A stretch of 64,000 nucleotides of DNA from MPNP01 sp026710155 (GTDB taxonomy: Bacteria > Pseudomonadota > Alphaproteobacteria > Rhodobacterales > Rhodobacteraceae): positions 2,976,001 to 3,040,000 of the forward strand of contig OZ241737.1 in NCBI GenBank assembly GCA_965200885.1, in the 5' to 3' direction. Under the pieces are notes generated by a model. It saw only the letters and a list, made by a program, of their open reading frames with translations, had not been told where the DNA came from and searched no databases. The translations under genes were made by a program, and so were the position numbers. Below are positions 19,128 through 27,773 of the stretch, piece after piece (position 1 is the stretch's first letter; every line of letters begins with the position of its first letter).

Positions 19128-19354
19128 TTTCCCTGACCTATAAACTGCGGAGAAAATTAACCGTTTTTTACCTTCTGGTTGTTCTTCCCATCTACATTGG
19201 CCTGGTTGTTTCCCTCATGATAAGCTTTGGTGATAGGTTACCATTTTTACCCGAATTGTTGCTTTATATCTTCTTTGGCCTGATATGGATACTTCCGATG
19301 AAAATCATTGCCAAAGGGGTGGGCAAGGAAGATCCCGACGACAATTCATGCTAG
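19124..19354 (+). CDS. DUF2842 family membrane protein
   Basis: 76 residues with a short basic N terminus (YKLRRKL), two transmembrane segments (about 13-34 and 42-62) and the WILPMKII end of the second helix, matching DUF2842, a small alphaproteobacterial family of unknown function. It overlaps purA by 4 bases, so it is translationally coupled. Confidence 0.8.
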   Translation: MISLTYKLRRKLTVFYLLVVLPIYIGLVVSLMISFGDRLPFLPELLLYIFFGLIWILPMKIIAKGVGKEDPDDNSC

Positions 19355-19372
19355 ATTTCAAACAACTGGACA

Positions 19373-19822
19373 ATGTTCAAATCCTTCTTTGAAAAATACT
19401 CTAAACCTGAACCCGTACCCTTGACGGTTGAAGATTTCAGGCTTGCCCTCACCGTTTTGCTGGTACGGGTTGCCCGAGCCGACAGGGATTATTCGAATGA
19501 AGAAAAAAAACATATCTCGGAATTGATAGCTGGTTGTTTTCAAATTGCCATCAACGAAGCCAATGATTTGCGGCTGGAGGCGGAGGAAATCGAATCCCGA
19601 ACCCAGGACTCCGTTCAATTTACCCGTATAATCAAGCAAAAAATTCCTTTTGATCAAAGGGAGGAAATTCTGGAAATACTATGGGAAATAGTCTTGTCGG
19701 ATGGTGAAAGAAGTTATGGTGAAGATGGTTTTCTCCGATTGATAGCAAACCTGTTGGGAGTTACTGACCGAGATAGTGCATTGGCCCGTCAAAGGGCAAT
19801 GGAAAGGATTGGAAAAAATTAA
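19373..19822 (+). CDS. TerB-family protein
   Basis: 149-residue all-helical cytoplasmic protein. The repeated acidic helix-loop elements (VARADRDYSNEEKKHI and IVLSDGERSYGEDGFLRLIANLLGV) are the hallmark of TerB/DjlA-type domains, which bind metal in some members. No tellurite-resistance genes are nearby, so this is the common housekeeping-type TerB-like protein of unknown role. It probably belongs to the purA operon and converges on the aminotransferase gene with 4 bases of overlap at the stops. Confidence 0.85.
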   Translation: MFKSFFEKYSKPEPVPLTVEDFRLALTVLLVRVARADRDYSNEEKKHISELIAGCFQIAINEANDLRLEAEEIESRTQDSVQFTRIIKQKIPFDQREEILEILWEIVLSDGERSYGEDGFLRLIANLLGVTDRDSALARQRAMERIGKN

Positions 19823-20937
19823 TTTTTTTCGGAATAAATCTGGTTGCTCATTTCAAGTGCCCTTGGGAAGGCTTCTTCCAGATAATCCAGATCGGTTGTG
19901 GTTCCGGCCGATATTCGAACACACCTATCCTGAGGTACAGCCAAGGGCATACGCACAAAGATATCTCTATTTACCAATTCTGATAGCAGTATCCTGGCAA
20001 AATCTCCATCCCGACCGGCATCAATAGCAACAAAATTTGCCCCTGATGGCAAGGAATGCAAGCCATTTTTCATGGCAATGTCAGCAATTCTATCCCTTGC
20101 CTCCTCCACCATTTTAATGACTTGCACCAGATTTTTCTGATCATGCAGTGATGTCAAGGCACCTGCCTGGGACACTCGACACATCCCGAAGTGATTTCGA
20201 ACACGATTGAAGGCTGAAATCATCCTTTCTTCACCAAGGGCATATCCTACCCTCATGCCAGCCATGCCATAGGCTTTCGAAAAGGTTCGGAACCGTACTA
20301 CCCTGGGGTCATCTACATCCAAGGTCAATGCCGCTTCGGAAGGAGCAAATTCAATATACGCTTCATCCAGAACCAGTAGCGTCCCTTTTGGCAGTTCATC
20401 CAGCATTACTGCAATTTCCTGCCCACTGCTCCAGGTTCCCATCGGATTGTCTGGATTGGCCAGATATACGAGGGATGGTTTTACCTTATGGGCCATTTCA
20501 ACAAGAGATTGTAGGTCCTCCCTGTCGTTGACATAGGGAACCGTTATGAGATCGCCGCCATAACCGACAACATGATAGTTGAACGTTGGGTAGGCCCCAA
20601 GCGAGGTAACAACCCTTTTTCCGGGTTCAACAACCATTCTGACCAAATACCCCAGCAAACCATCGATTCCTTCACCGACCATGACATTGGAAGGTTTGAT
20701 GTGGTAGAAATCAGCAATGGCATGTCGAAGGTCGTGATTTTCCGGATCACCATATTGCCAACCCTCGGAAACGGTTTTCTGCATCGCCTCAATTGCTTTT
20801 GTTGAAGGGCCAAATACATTTTCGTTGGCTCCTATTCTGGCCTTGAATGGCCTGCCTCTTGTTCTCTCCAGTGCTTCTGGACCCACAAAAGGGACCGTTT
20901 CGGGCAAGGTATCCATCAGACCTGTGAATTGCACCAC
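19819..20937 (-). CDS. HisC-like PLP-dependent aminotransferase
   Basis: 372-residue fold-type I aminotransferase. Seen: N-terminal RIGANENVFGPS, the PDNPMGTW substrate/cofactor segment, VLDEAYIEF, and the PLP lysine K221 in FRTFSKAYGMAGMRVGYA. It resembles histidinol-phosphate aminotransferase, but the opening LPETVPFVGPEALERTRG is typical of an alphaproteobacterial subgroup not in the his operon, so the amino-acid substrate is left open. No his genes adjoin it. Confidence 0.85.
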   Translation of the reverse strand: MVQFTGLMDTLPETVPFVGPEALERTRGRPFKARIGANENVFGPSTKAIEAMQKTVSEGWQYGDPENHDLRHAIADFYHIKPSNVMVGEGIDGLLGYLVRMVVEPGKRVVTSLGAYPTFNYHVVGYGGDLITVPYVNDREDLQSLVEMAHKVKPSLVYLANPDNPMGTWSSGQEIAVMLDELPKGTLLVLDEAYIEFAPSEAALTLDVDDPRVVRFRTFSKAYGMAGMRVGYALGEERMISAFNRVRNHFGMCRVSQAGALTSLHDQKNLVQVIKMVEEARDRIADIAMKNGLHSLPSGANFVAIDAGRDGDFARILLSELVNRDIFVRMPLAVPQDRCVRISAGTTTDLDYLEEAFPRALEMSNQIYSEKN

Positions 20938-21106
20938 CGGAAATCCTCTACTCTCAAATCAAATTGCCAAATCAAAAAACTGTTTGTTGATTACCTTACA
21001 AAAACGTAATCAACCTGAATGTGTGATAATATATTTTACCATTTCAAATAGGAAAATTATAATTTCCTTGCGATGATTTTTTTCAGAACCTTAGCTCTCT
21101 AGACAG

Positions 21107-21799
21107 GTGGATAATATCTTGAAATTGGGAATCTTGAAGGCCGGTCCAGTATCTCCTGAATTATATGCAAAATATGGCGATTATGCTTCTTCCTTTGAAC
21201 AACTGCTTGGACTGGGAAACCATGAAATTGAAAGCTGGGATATTTTCAAATCCTGTTTTCCCAAATCCATTGATCAATGTGATGCGTGGTTGATTTCCGG
21301 TTCCAGATATGGTGTGTATGAGGAACATCCCTGGATTCCCACACTAATGGATTTCATTCGAAGATGCTATTCAGCCAAAATGCCCTTGGTGGGTGTGTGT
21401 TTTGGTCATCAGGCCCTGGCCCAGGCTTTGGGTGGAAAGGTTGAAAAATATAGTGGTGGCTGGTGTGTGGGCAGAACGGGTTACACCTTCAATGGAAAAC
21501 AAATCCATTTGAATGCCTGGCATCAGGACCAGGTTGTTTCCCTACCTTCAGGGGTAACAGTTTTGGGTTCCAATAATTTTTGCAAATATGCCTTTTTGAG
21601 CTACGGGCCAAATATCTTCAGCCTGCAACCTCACCCCGAATTTCCCAATGACTACATAAACGGATTAATTGAATTGCGTGGCAAGGGGATTGTCCCGGAT
21701 GAATTGCTCTCCAGCGCACAACAAGGTCTGGATCTGGAGATAAATTCAGAACTGATTGCAAACCACATCAAACAAGTACTTGTACACCAATGCCACTAA
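21107..21799 (+). CDS. Class I glutamine amidotransferase domain protein
   Basis: 230-residue stand-alone GATase related to GMP synthase-type and gamma-glutamyl hydrolases. Catalytic residues are visible: C98 in GVCFGHQ, H176 and E178 in QPHPEF. The start is GTG 21107 or TTG 21119. Members of this type remove glutamine or gamma-glutamyl groups; the acceptor is unknown as there is no synthetase partner next to it. Confidence 0.85.
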   Translation: MDNILKLGILKAGPVSPELYAKYGDYASSFEQLLGLGNHEIESWDIFKSCFPKSIDQCDAWLISGSRYGVYEEHPWIPTLMDFIRRCYSAKMPLVGVCFGHQALAQALGGKVEKYSGGWCVGRTGYTFNGKQIHLNAWHQDQVVSLPSGVTVLGSNNFCKYAFLSYGPNIFSLQPHPEFPNDYINGLIELRGKGIVPDELLSSAQQGLDLEINSELIANHIKQVLVHQCH

Positions 21800-22226
21800 A
21801 TATTGAATCATAACACCAAACCAACCTACGGTTAAGTTATTAGCCCTGAAACCATCACATTTCTGATCTTGATCAGGTGTAATCAGTTTTATTCCTCTTT
21901 ATGAACAGATTAAACCAAAGTCTTGCAAACACTACCGTATCCACACATCTTTTATCGGGTGGTTGCATAGCCTGTTCCCCCAATTCCTGAAAAGCATCCG
22001 GCTTCACGGTGGGCCGCACATGGTTCCACAGGGAGTTTGCCAACGCCGGGGGCTCTCCCCGGAACGATCCTGTGGCCATGGTGAAGCGCCCGCCAGTGGG
22101 GAATTGCCGGATGGTGGAAGGGGCCTGCACCGCCTTTCCCCATTTTTTCCTTGACCTGCACGGATTCCCGTGCTATGTGACCGGCATTGAAAAGCATTGA
22201 AACAGGTTCAACAGGAGAGCATACTC
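21800..22226. other. Transition into GC-rich island
   Basis: AT-rich sequence gives way near 21960 to markedly GC-richer DNA. Several overlapping short frames occur on both strands but none has a motif. The last 60 bases form a leader that is repeated before the second truncated start at 23112. Confidence 0.5.
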
Positions 22227-23007
22227 ATGAAACGATTGTCAATCACCCCCCCCCCTTGAATTTCTGACGGCACTGGTCGCCGCATTGATGGCGCTGCTGA
22301 TGGCTGTCCCGGCCTGGGCGCAGGTCCCGACGGTCGGCATGTTGGGTTTTACGGCCAACCAATGCGCAGGCGGGTGTCCCGAGCAGAATACGGCCTGTAC
22401 GCAGGCCAATATCAACATCGGCGTCGGCGTCGGTTTCGGAAACCTGACTCCGCGGACCGACCTGGAGGTGCGCCTCCTCGCCCTGACGCGGTCCGGCCAC
22501 AACCGGTTTCGGGACTACGGCGTGCCGGTTTATGTGGACGAAGATGACAGCCGGGTGATCCGGTCCCTCACGACCGTGACCATACCGGCCGGCAGCGACA
22601 GTAATCATGGGGTGCAGATTTCGGACCCGATCTGCTGGAGAAACGACCACCTTGTCACCGGGGACAGCGAGGTTGAGATCGTCATCGTCGGCGGGGCGGG
22701 GTACCGGGTGGACCCGTCACGAAACGGCTTGGTGTTTACCATTGTGGAGGACGATGACTGTGCCAATCCGGGAAGCGACACCCTCTACATGCCGATGGGC
22801 GGCAACATGAACAACACATGTGTGTGTAGAACGCGTGCGGTGGCGGCCGAGCTGTATCCGGGGTCGGTCAAGCAGGCGGACGGCCAGGACTGGGACCACA
22901 CCGTGGATGACTACTATGTCACGATCAACGGCAACCGCTCCCTGCGGTCAAGCAATGATCAGTCCAGGTACTGTCCGGAATCACCCTACCAGGGTCCGGG
23001 AAGTTGA
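22227..23007 (+). pseudogene. Exported Calx-beta-like protein, frame broken at a C10 tract
   Basis: An ATG at 22227, with AGGAGA upstream, starts MKRLSIT and then meets a run of ten C bases that throws it into a stop at 22257. Removing one C joins it to the long downstream frame and makes a textbook signal peptide (hydrophobic LTALVAALMALLMAV, cleavage after PAWA). The mature part, about 230 residues, is Cys-containing and ends its beta-rich domain with YRVDPSRNGLVFTIVEDD, the kind of strand seen in Calx-beta domains. It would be periplasmic or secreted. GC content and codon use differ from the core genes. It could be a phase-variable gene, a decayed one, or a base-count error. Confidence 0.7.
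22246..22255 (+). repeat. C10 homopolymer tract in the signal-peptide region
   Basis: Ten C bases within the first ten codons of the exported-protein gene. Nine would keep the frame open. The position is classic for slipped-strand phase variation. Confidence 0.9.
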
Positions 23008-23111
23008 AGGAAGCCACCAAGCGCCAGGGGGCGGTTTCCCACTGCCCCCTTTCCGTGGCATGATGGCCGGCATGGAAAGGCATCCGCAAACATCCAGGGG
23101 AGAACGGACAC

Positions 23112-23225
23112 ATGAAGCGGTTGTTGAACACCTCCCCCTCTTTACCCCTGCCGCATCAGCACATCTTGTTGTTCAGCCTTTTTTGCCCTTGCCACTGTTT
23201 TGTGATTCCCCTCCCCTGTCATTGA
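23112..23225 (+). pseudogene. Second, truncated copy of the exported-protein start
   Basis: The roughly 60 bases before this ATG, and its first codons (MKRLLNTS versus MKRLSITP), align with the leader and start of the gene at 22227. The frame then runs only 37 codons to a stop. It looks like the 5' relic of a paralogue, implying a repeated gene family with a conserved leader. Confidence 0.5.
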
Positions 23226-23328
23226 ATTGGGACAGGACATCATCTTCCGGCGATGCCCGCATTGACCGGCCCCGGTTTGCCATGGCAACAGCCCCCTAAA
23301 AAAAAGACACGCACGGACCCGGGCCGAA

Positions 23329-23544
23329 AGGGGCTTATAAAGATAGGTTGGCGGATGTGCGATTTTCCTCCCGACCTGAACCATCCAACCTTATGGAAAC
23401 CGGTTGAATGAGGCCCCAATGGCAATGACGGGAAACACACCGTCATGAATTGATGGGGGATCATGAATTGGGGCAGGGTCGGTTTGGAGTTTGCGTTGCC
23501 AGGCTGGTGGATTGATTCGTCGTCAACCTATCTTTTAAGCCCCT
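23329..23544. mobile_element. MITE-like element, about 216 bp
   Basis: Ends are inverted repeats of about 25 bases: AGGGGCTTATAAAGATAGG at 23329 and its counterpart read inward from 23544 (AGGGGCTTAAAAGATAGG), differing by one indel and one substitution. There is no coding frame inside. No clear target duplication could be called. Confidence 0.55.
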
Positions 23545-23591
23545 AAAGAATAGGACCTTACAAAATATGCAAGCATCGTTTCTATTTTGTC

Positions 23592-23846
23592 ATGAACAAC
23601 AAACATCGCAAAACTCTTGATGCCGTCTTTACTGACCCCATATCGGGAACAATAAAATGGGTCGAGATTGAGCGTCTTCTTCTGGCAACAGGAGTGAAGG
23701 CGATTGAGGGATGTGGATAACGGGTGCGTTTCGAAAAGGATGGAGAGATTGAAACTTTCCACCGGCCACATCCCGGCAAAGAAGCCAAGCGGTATCAAGT
23801 TGTCGCGGTGCGTGCCTTTTTAGCAAGAATTGGAGTGGAACCATGA
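23592..23846 (+). pseudogene. hicA: hicA-like toxin gene with an in-frame stop
   Basis: Translates as an 84-codon HicA-type mRNA interferase: N-terminal IKWVEIERLLLATG, C-terminal FHRPHPGKEAKRYQVVAVRAFL carrying the core His region. An in-frame TAA occurs after EGCG, where family members continue with a Ser/Arg-rich turn. The end overlaps the hicB start by 4 bases. The toxin would be inactive unless the stop is suppressed. Confidence 0.8.
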
Positions 23847-23959
23847 GCAATACGATGTCATACAAAGGCTATCTGGCCCGTATTGAATATGACGATAAAG
23901 ACGGTATCCTGTTCGGGAAACTAGCTGGTGTCCGGGATGGTGTAGATTCAAATATGTAA
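23843..23959 (+). pseudogene. hicB: hicB-like antitoxin gene, truncated
   Basis: Starts within the hicA stop (ATGA) and matches HicB N termini (MSYKGYLARIEYDDKDGILFG), but stops after 38 codons, just where the conserved RDGV would lead into the rest of the partial RNase H fold and its DNA-binding tail. The frame runs into a sequence matching the terminal repeat of the IS1595 element at 60.6-62.1 kb, suggesting loss by insertion and deletion. Confidence 0.8.
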
Positions 23960-23964
23960 TCCCC
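23948..23964 (+). repeat. Relic of an IS1595-type terminal repeat
   Basis: TCAAATATGTAATCCCC matches 16 of 17 bases of the outer right end of the complete IS element (62059-62075). It lies exactly where hicB loses homology. Confidence 0.55.
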
Positions 23965-24007
23965 TATTTATTCTCAGGATTTTAATAGCACGGAGTTGGG
24001 AACTTAG

Positions 24008-24594
24008 TTAGCTACCAAAGAAGATATACTAGAGCAGGTCGTTGAAGAATACCTACTACATAAAGGATATTTTGTTCGAAACAATTTGAAACTCAATCCT
24101 TGCAAAAATCATCCTGACTTAAAAAAACGCGAAGATTCAAACCACGGTGATATTGATGTTTAGATACCACCCCTTAAGAAGGGATGAAGAAAAGGTTGCT
24201 ATTGCAAGCTATAAAAGCTGGCAAAAAGGATTTAATCCAGCATTCATGGATAAATCCGATTGAAGCGAACAAAAAGGTTGACGATAGGATAGCATAGAAA
24301 TCATTCAGGGAACTCACTAAACGAAAATGGTCTTCAGCTTTTGTTGAAGTTGTAGAAGATGCAACTAGTGAAAATAAATTCACTTATGTTATAGCAGTTA
24401 CTAAACTAACTGGGGATAAAACTGACAAAAATTTGTGGGCACATAACAGTAACTTTTGACAAGAAATTAAGGGTAACGAAATCAAGATTCTGACCTTCAA
24501 AGAAATGATAGATACAATCCAACCTGAAATAACTACTTCGCTTGCCAGAACAGAAACTGGACGATTGTTACAGTTTTTCAAAGCGTACAAATAA
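24008..24594 (+). pseudogene. Decayed gene of an uncharacterised ~200-residue bacterial family
   Basis: Broken reading frames continue one protein: ATKEDILEQVVEEYLLHKGY, then HPDLKKREDSNHGDIDV, a stop (TAG), ASYKSWQKGFNPAF, more stops and a frame change, then FRELTKRKWSSAFVEVVED, FTYVIAVTKLTGDK and finally RTETGRLLQFFKAYK. I recognise the pattern (DSNHSDIDV, CKSWQ and GRLLQ blocks) from a widespread uncharacterised family with endonuclease-like traits. The presumed ATG is TTA here. At least four in-frame stops make it clearly non-functional. Confidence 0.75.
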
Positions 24595-24714
24595 GCGATA
24601 ACTTACCATACAACTATCAAGGATCTTCTACATTTAAGATGGGTAAAAACCATCAAAATAGGACTTGCTATTATGTCAATAATTCGTGCTTGAATTATTC
24701 CAAGAAATGGGATC

Positions 24715-25086
24715 TTAAGTTACATAACAAAATGATTGTGGCGGGTGAATAAGGAATCTGTTCCATAGTATTTCTGGTTTTGGATAGCGATACGAATGTT
24801 TCACTTTGATTGCATATCCAACATTTCTTTCCTCGAAATAGGAAAAAAATTCCTTTTCAGATATTCCAGCTTGTTGCTGGGTTTTTTTCCATAGTTTTAC
24901 AGGTGAATCCTTTAATATTTCTTCTATTTCAAACTCCCCGATTACCCGACTAATGGGTGCAGAAGCATAGACTATAACATGCTTTATACCAGATCTGATA
25001 AAAATCTTTTTACGGAATTCAAACCCTTTGGTGCCGTCAAATATTCTTTCTGCAAATATCGGCTTAATTGACAATAATACTTTCAT
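24715..25086 (-). CDS. ASCH/PUA-like domain protein
   Basis: 123-residue single-domain protein beginning LLSIKPIFAERIFDGTKGFE, then VIVYASAPISRVIGEFEIEEIL and ending PPQSFCYVT: an ASCH domain, a PUA-related fold that binds RNA or modified nucleotides. ATG 25086 is chosen; it lies inside the 3' end of the PIN-domain gene with 23 bases of overlap, so the two are translated as a pair. The frame extends upstream to 25185 but the extra part has no family match. Confidence 0.85.
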   Translation of the reverse strand: MKVLLSIKPIFAERIFDGTKGFEFRKKIFIRSGIKHVIVYASAPISRVIGEFEIEEILKDSPVKLWKKTQQQAGISEKEFFSYFEERNVGYAIKVKHSYRYPKPEILWNRFLIHPPQSFCYVT

Positions 25087-26575
25087 TACTTTCAGATGCC
25101 TGAATAATATTATAAAATTGTTCTTTTGATATTCGTTCAAACCCTCTTGGAACTGAATTAATTCCCTTGATAACCCCAAGTTCAATTAGTTTTTGCAAAT
25201 TGGGACGTTTTGGAAATGAGTAAGTATAAATAAAATTAACGATGAAAGGTCGCCGGTTCGAACGATAATTCCAAAAAGATTTCAGTTCGTTGTCTGGAAA
25301 TACACTTCGTTTTCTACATTTCAAAATAAACTCATCCTCATCCTTAATATCATCAATAACACTTTCCACAATACCAATTGTAGTTGCAGTACCTTTATAT
25401 AACCCACCAGTTCTATAGAATACTACAATATCACCTGATTTAAGGCTTCGGTTAATTGATCGGGAAATATATACCTTTCTTAAAGCATTTCGATGTGGTT
25501 TTTGTTCTTGAAACTCGGTACTTGATTCTGTCGTGAGTATAGAATCTGGGAATAATTCTGTGTGATATTCAGGATAAATGGGACAGAAATAAATAGTTCC
25601 CTCTAATGAAATATAAGGGAATGAAAGACTGGGGGTTTCTGGCAAAAACTTTGGGGTGAAATCTCGAATGAATACAACTTCTTCTCCGTTGTCAGATTTC
25701 TTCGTTCCATGTGGTTTAAATCCCCAAATTTTTAGTAAATCAATAAGCTTTTGTTGATCTTCTGATTTATTAAATAGGGTTATATAAATCTCTTCAACCT
25801 TCGATTGGATTGCATTGTCAAAAATGATCTTGAGAAATCGCTCACCTAGTCGAACACCATTGCTAACCACCTTAAATGTTCCAATTTTCAAACGTCTCTT
25901 GCGTGAAAATGTAGGGAATATGTCAGCATAGTTTTCTGATTGAGATTCAACCTTCAGATATAGAAAAGATAAAATTTTTCCCTTGTTTATTGTCACATAA
26001 CAGGTTTCGTCAGATTTTTTATTAAACCACCGATGGAATTCTTGATAGTCATTTCTGAAACTGTCAAAAAAAATGTCATTTAAGTTTATTTCACCGAACA
26101 GCTTCTTGGACACGCTTAATACATTATAGTCAATGAGATCTGGGTTTTCTGAAACAACCTTTTCTAAAAACCCATCTATGGAAAAAACTTTATCCTGAAT
26201 ACCAAGCCGTTCAGCTTTTTTGAGTATTTTTTTATCTTCACTTACGAGTAAATCTACTCTTTCTTGAAAAACTTCATTCAGTATCACGGAATCATTTTGA
26301 TCATTCTCGTTTTCATCGAAATCTTCTGAAACGCTTTGGACTTCTGAAGCAAGTGGGGCGACTGTCTTTAATTCAATATAACTATCTAACTTAATATTGA
26401 GAAACTTTAGTTTCTCTTTATCCTGATATTTCTGAAATTCAGTTGTACTAATAGGATGTATACATTTTTCATATCCCGCTTTGTCCAACCATTTGAACAG
26501 TGTGCCAATACTTAGATTTGCAGGCTTTGCAGTTTCACGGTGAATAATGATATTTGTATCTAACAAAGCTCTCAA
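25064..26575 (-). CDS. PIN nuclease-GNAT-PUA-like fusion protein
   Basis: 503 residues. N-terminal PIN domain with acidic residues D6 (LLDTNI), E46 (STTEFQK), D95 (NDSVIL) and D114 (VSEDKKIL) spaced as in active PIN ribonucleases. The middle (about 165-305) resembles a GNAT acyltransferase (GTFKVVSNGVRLGERFLKII, then LLKIWGFKPHG). The C-terminal third (about 320-480) looks PUA/ASCH-like (LKSGDIVVFYRTGG, IGIVESV). It overlaps the ASCH gene downstream. The combination suggests an RNA-directed stress or defence function, perhaps a toxin controlled by nucleotide or tRNA binding; this is inference. Confidence 0.8.
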   Translation of the reverse strand: MRALLDTNIIIHRETAKPANLSIGTLFKWLDKAGYEKCIHPISTTEFQKYQDKEKLKFLNIKLDSYIELKTVAPLASEVQSVSEDFDENENDQNDSVILNEVFQERVDLLVSEDKKILKKAERLGIQDKVFSIDGFLEKVVSENPDLIDYNVLSVSKKLFGEINLNDIFFDSFRNDYQEFHRWFNKKSDETCYVTINKGKILSFLYLKVESQSENYADIFPTFSRKRRLKIGTFKVVSNGVRLGERFLKIIFDNAIQSKVEEIYITLFNKSEDQQKLIDLLKIWGFKPHGTKKSDNGEEVVFIRDFTPKFLPETPSLSFPYISLEGTIYFCPIYPEYHTELFPDSILTTESSTEFQEQKPHRNALRKVYISRSINRSLKSGDIVVFYRTGGLYKGTATTIGIVESVIDDIKDEDEFILKCRKRSVFPDNELKSFWNYRSNRRPFIVNFIYTYSFPKRPNLQKLIELGVIKGINSVPRGFERISKEQFYNIIQASESNESIIVN

Positions 26576-27212
26576 TTTTGATACCTTTCATTTGATTAAG
26601 CTTGATAAAAATTAATTTATCTGCCTTATGAAAATTAACTTGTTGAATTACTTGTTTCGGGAATTCACTAACAAAAATCTTCCTAAATATGAAAGAAGTT
26701 GGTGAATAATAAATTGAGTTTTTCAGAACATTCTATAGCTAATTGATTTGAACCATATCTACATGGAAAAGTAATTGGATAAAATGCAAAAATTTAGTTT
26801 TGCATTCAAAGGTGCCCAACCAATAATTTAAATGGCTCATCACCAATTATGGTGGGTAATTCACCTGTTGAATCCCTCGGGACATAAATCCCAACCCCCA
26901 AATCCTGTCATGCCAGCGGCTTGCTGCAATCGTTGACAATGAATGTCCGTTCTTCCTTCAACATGGAATGATGCCCATGATCGGCAACATGTCAGGAATG
27001 CAATGGCTTCAGTTGGTTCTTGAAAAGTGCCCGGCCCCTGTTCAACAAACTTCTTGTGATCATCATTTCTTCCCAGCAGCTGAAGATGGCCTGTGATGAA
27101 AACACCCTTGCTTTTCAACATGAACAATACATTTGAAACAAATACAACCCACCAAAGCAGGTGAAGACCCATTTAAATATTATAGTTACTTTTAACAACC
27201 GTTCAAATCAAT
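26576..27212. other. Gap between accessory island and PHA genes
   Basis: AT-rich at first, then a more balanced part with a 103-codon minus frame (26861-27172) that has no motif I recognise and an odd composition (many Cys, Trp, His). It may be the remains of a gene. No RNA gene seen. Confidence 0.4.
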
Positions 27213-27749
27213 TCACAACCCCATATTATCAAGTTTCTTTTGCATCTCTGCCATCTGCTTCTTCAATTCATCCAGTTCTGGATTGTTTTCCCCGCTATTT
27301 TCCTTCTTAGGGGAAGAGGCCATGAAGGGAAACATGGCCGATAGGATATCCTTTTGCGATTCCTGAAAATCCTTCAGGTTTTTAAGGGGGTCCGAAACGT
27401 TCTGGAAATTTTCCATGATCTGGTTCTGGCTTTTGTTAAGCATGTCATAGGACGCCTCAAGAAACTTGGGAACCAATGCAAGGGTCTTCTCGTTGTAGGA
27501 TCTAACCATGTTTTGCAAGGTATCCAGTGGCAATACTGGCAATTCCCTGGATTCATTCTCGACAATGATCCTAACCATATATTCCCTTGAGAGATCTTCA
27601 CCTGACACCTTGTCTATGATTTTTACATCACGCCCGGATTTAATCATATCCGATACTTCCTCCAAGGTTGTGTATTCGCTGGTTTCCGTGTTGTATAATC
27701 GACGGCTTGCATACCGCTTGATCAACAGTGGTGTTTGACCATCACTCAT
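27213..27749 (-). CDS. phaR: Polyhydroxyalkanoate synthesis repressor PhaR
   Basis: 178 residues with the N-terminal PHB/PHA accumulation regulator DNA-binding domain (IKRYASRRLYNTETSEYTTL then KIIDKVSGEDLSREYMVRI) and a helical C terminus ending in a coiled coil. PhaR represses phasin and synthesis genes and binds PHA granules. It lies 24 bases downstream of phaC in the same direction, so it is probably cotranscribed. Confidence 0.95.
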   Translation of the reverse strand: MSDGQTPLLIKRYASRRLYNTETSEYTTLEEVSDMIKSGRDVKIIDKVSGEDLSREYMVRIIVENESRELPVLPLDTLQNMVRSYNEKTLALVPKFLEASYDMLNKSQNQIMENFQNVSDPLKNLKDFQESQKDILSAMFPFMASSPKKENSGENNPELDELKKQMAEMQKKLDNMGL

Positions 27750-27773
27750 AACCCGCCTTAAATTTTCTGCTGA

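Noticed and set aside
24008..24594. Stop-codon recoding in the decayed gene
   Set aside because: TAG, TGA and frame changes all occur, and core genes use all stop codons normally; decay explains it.
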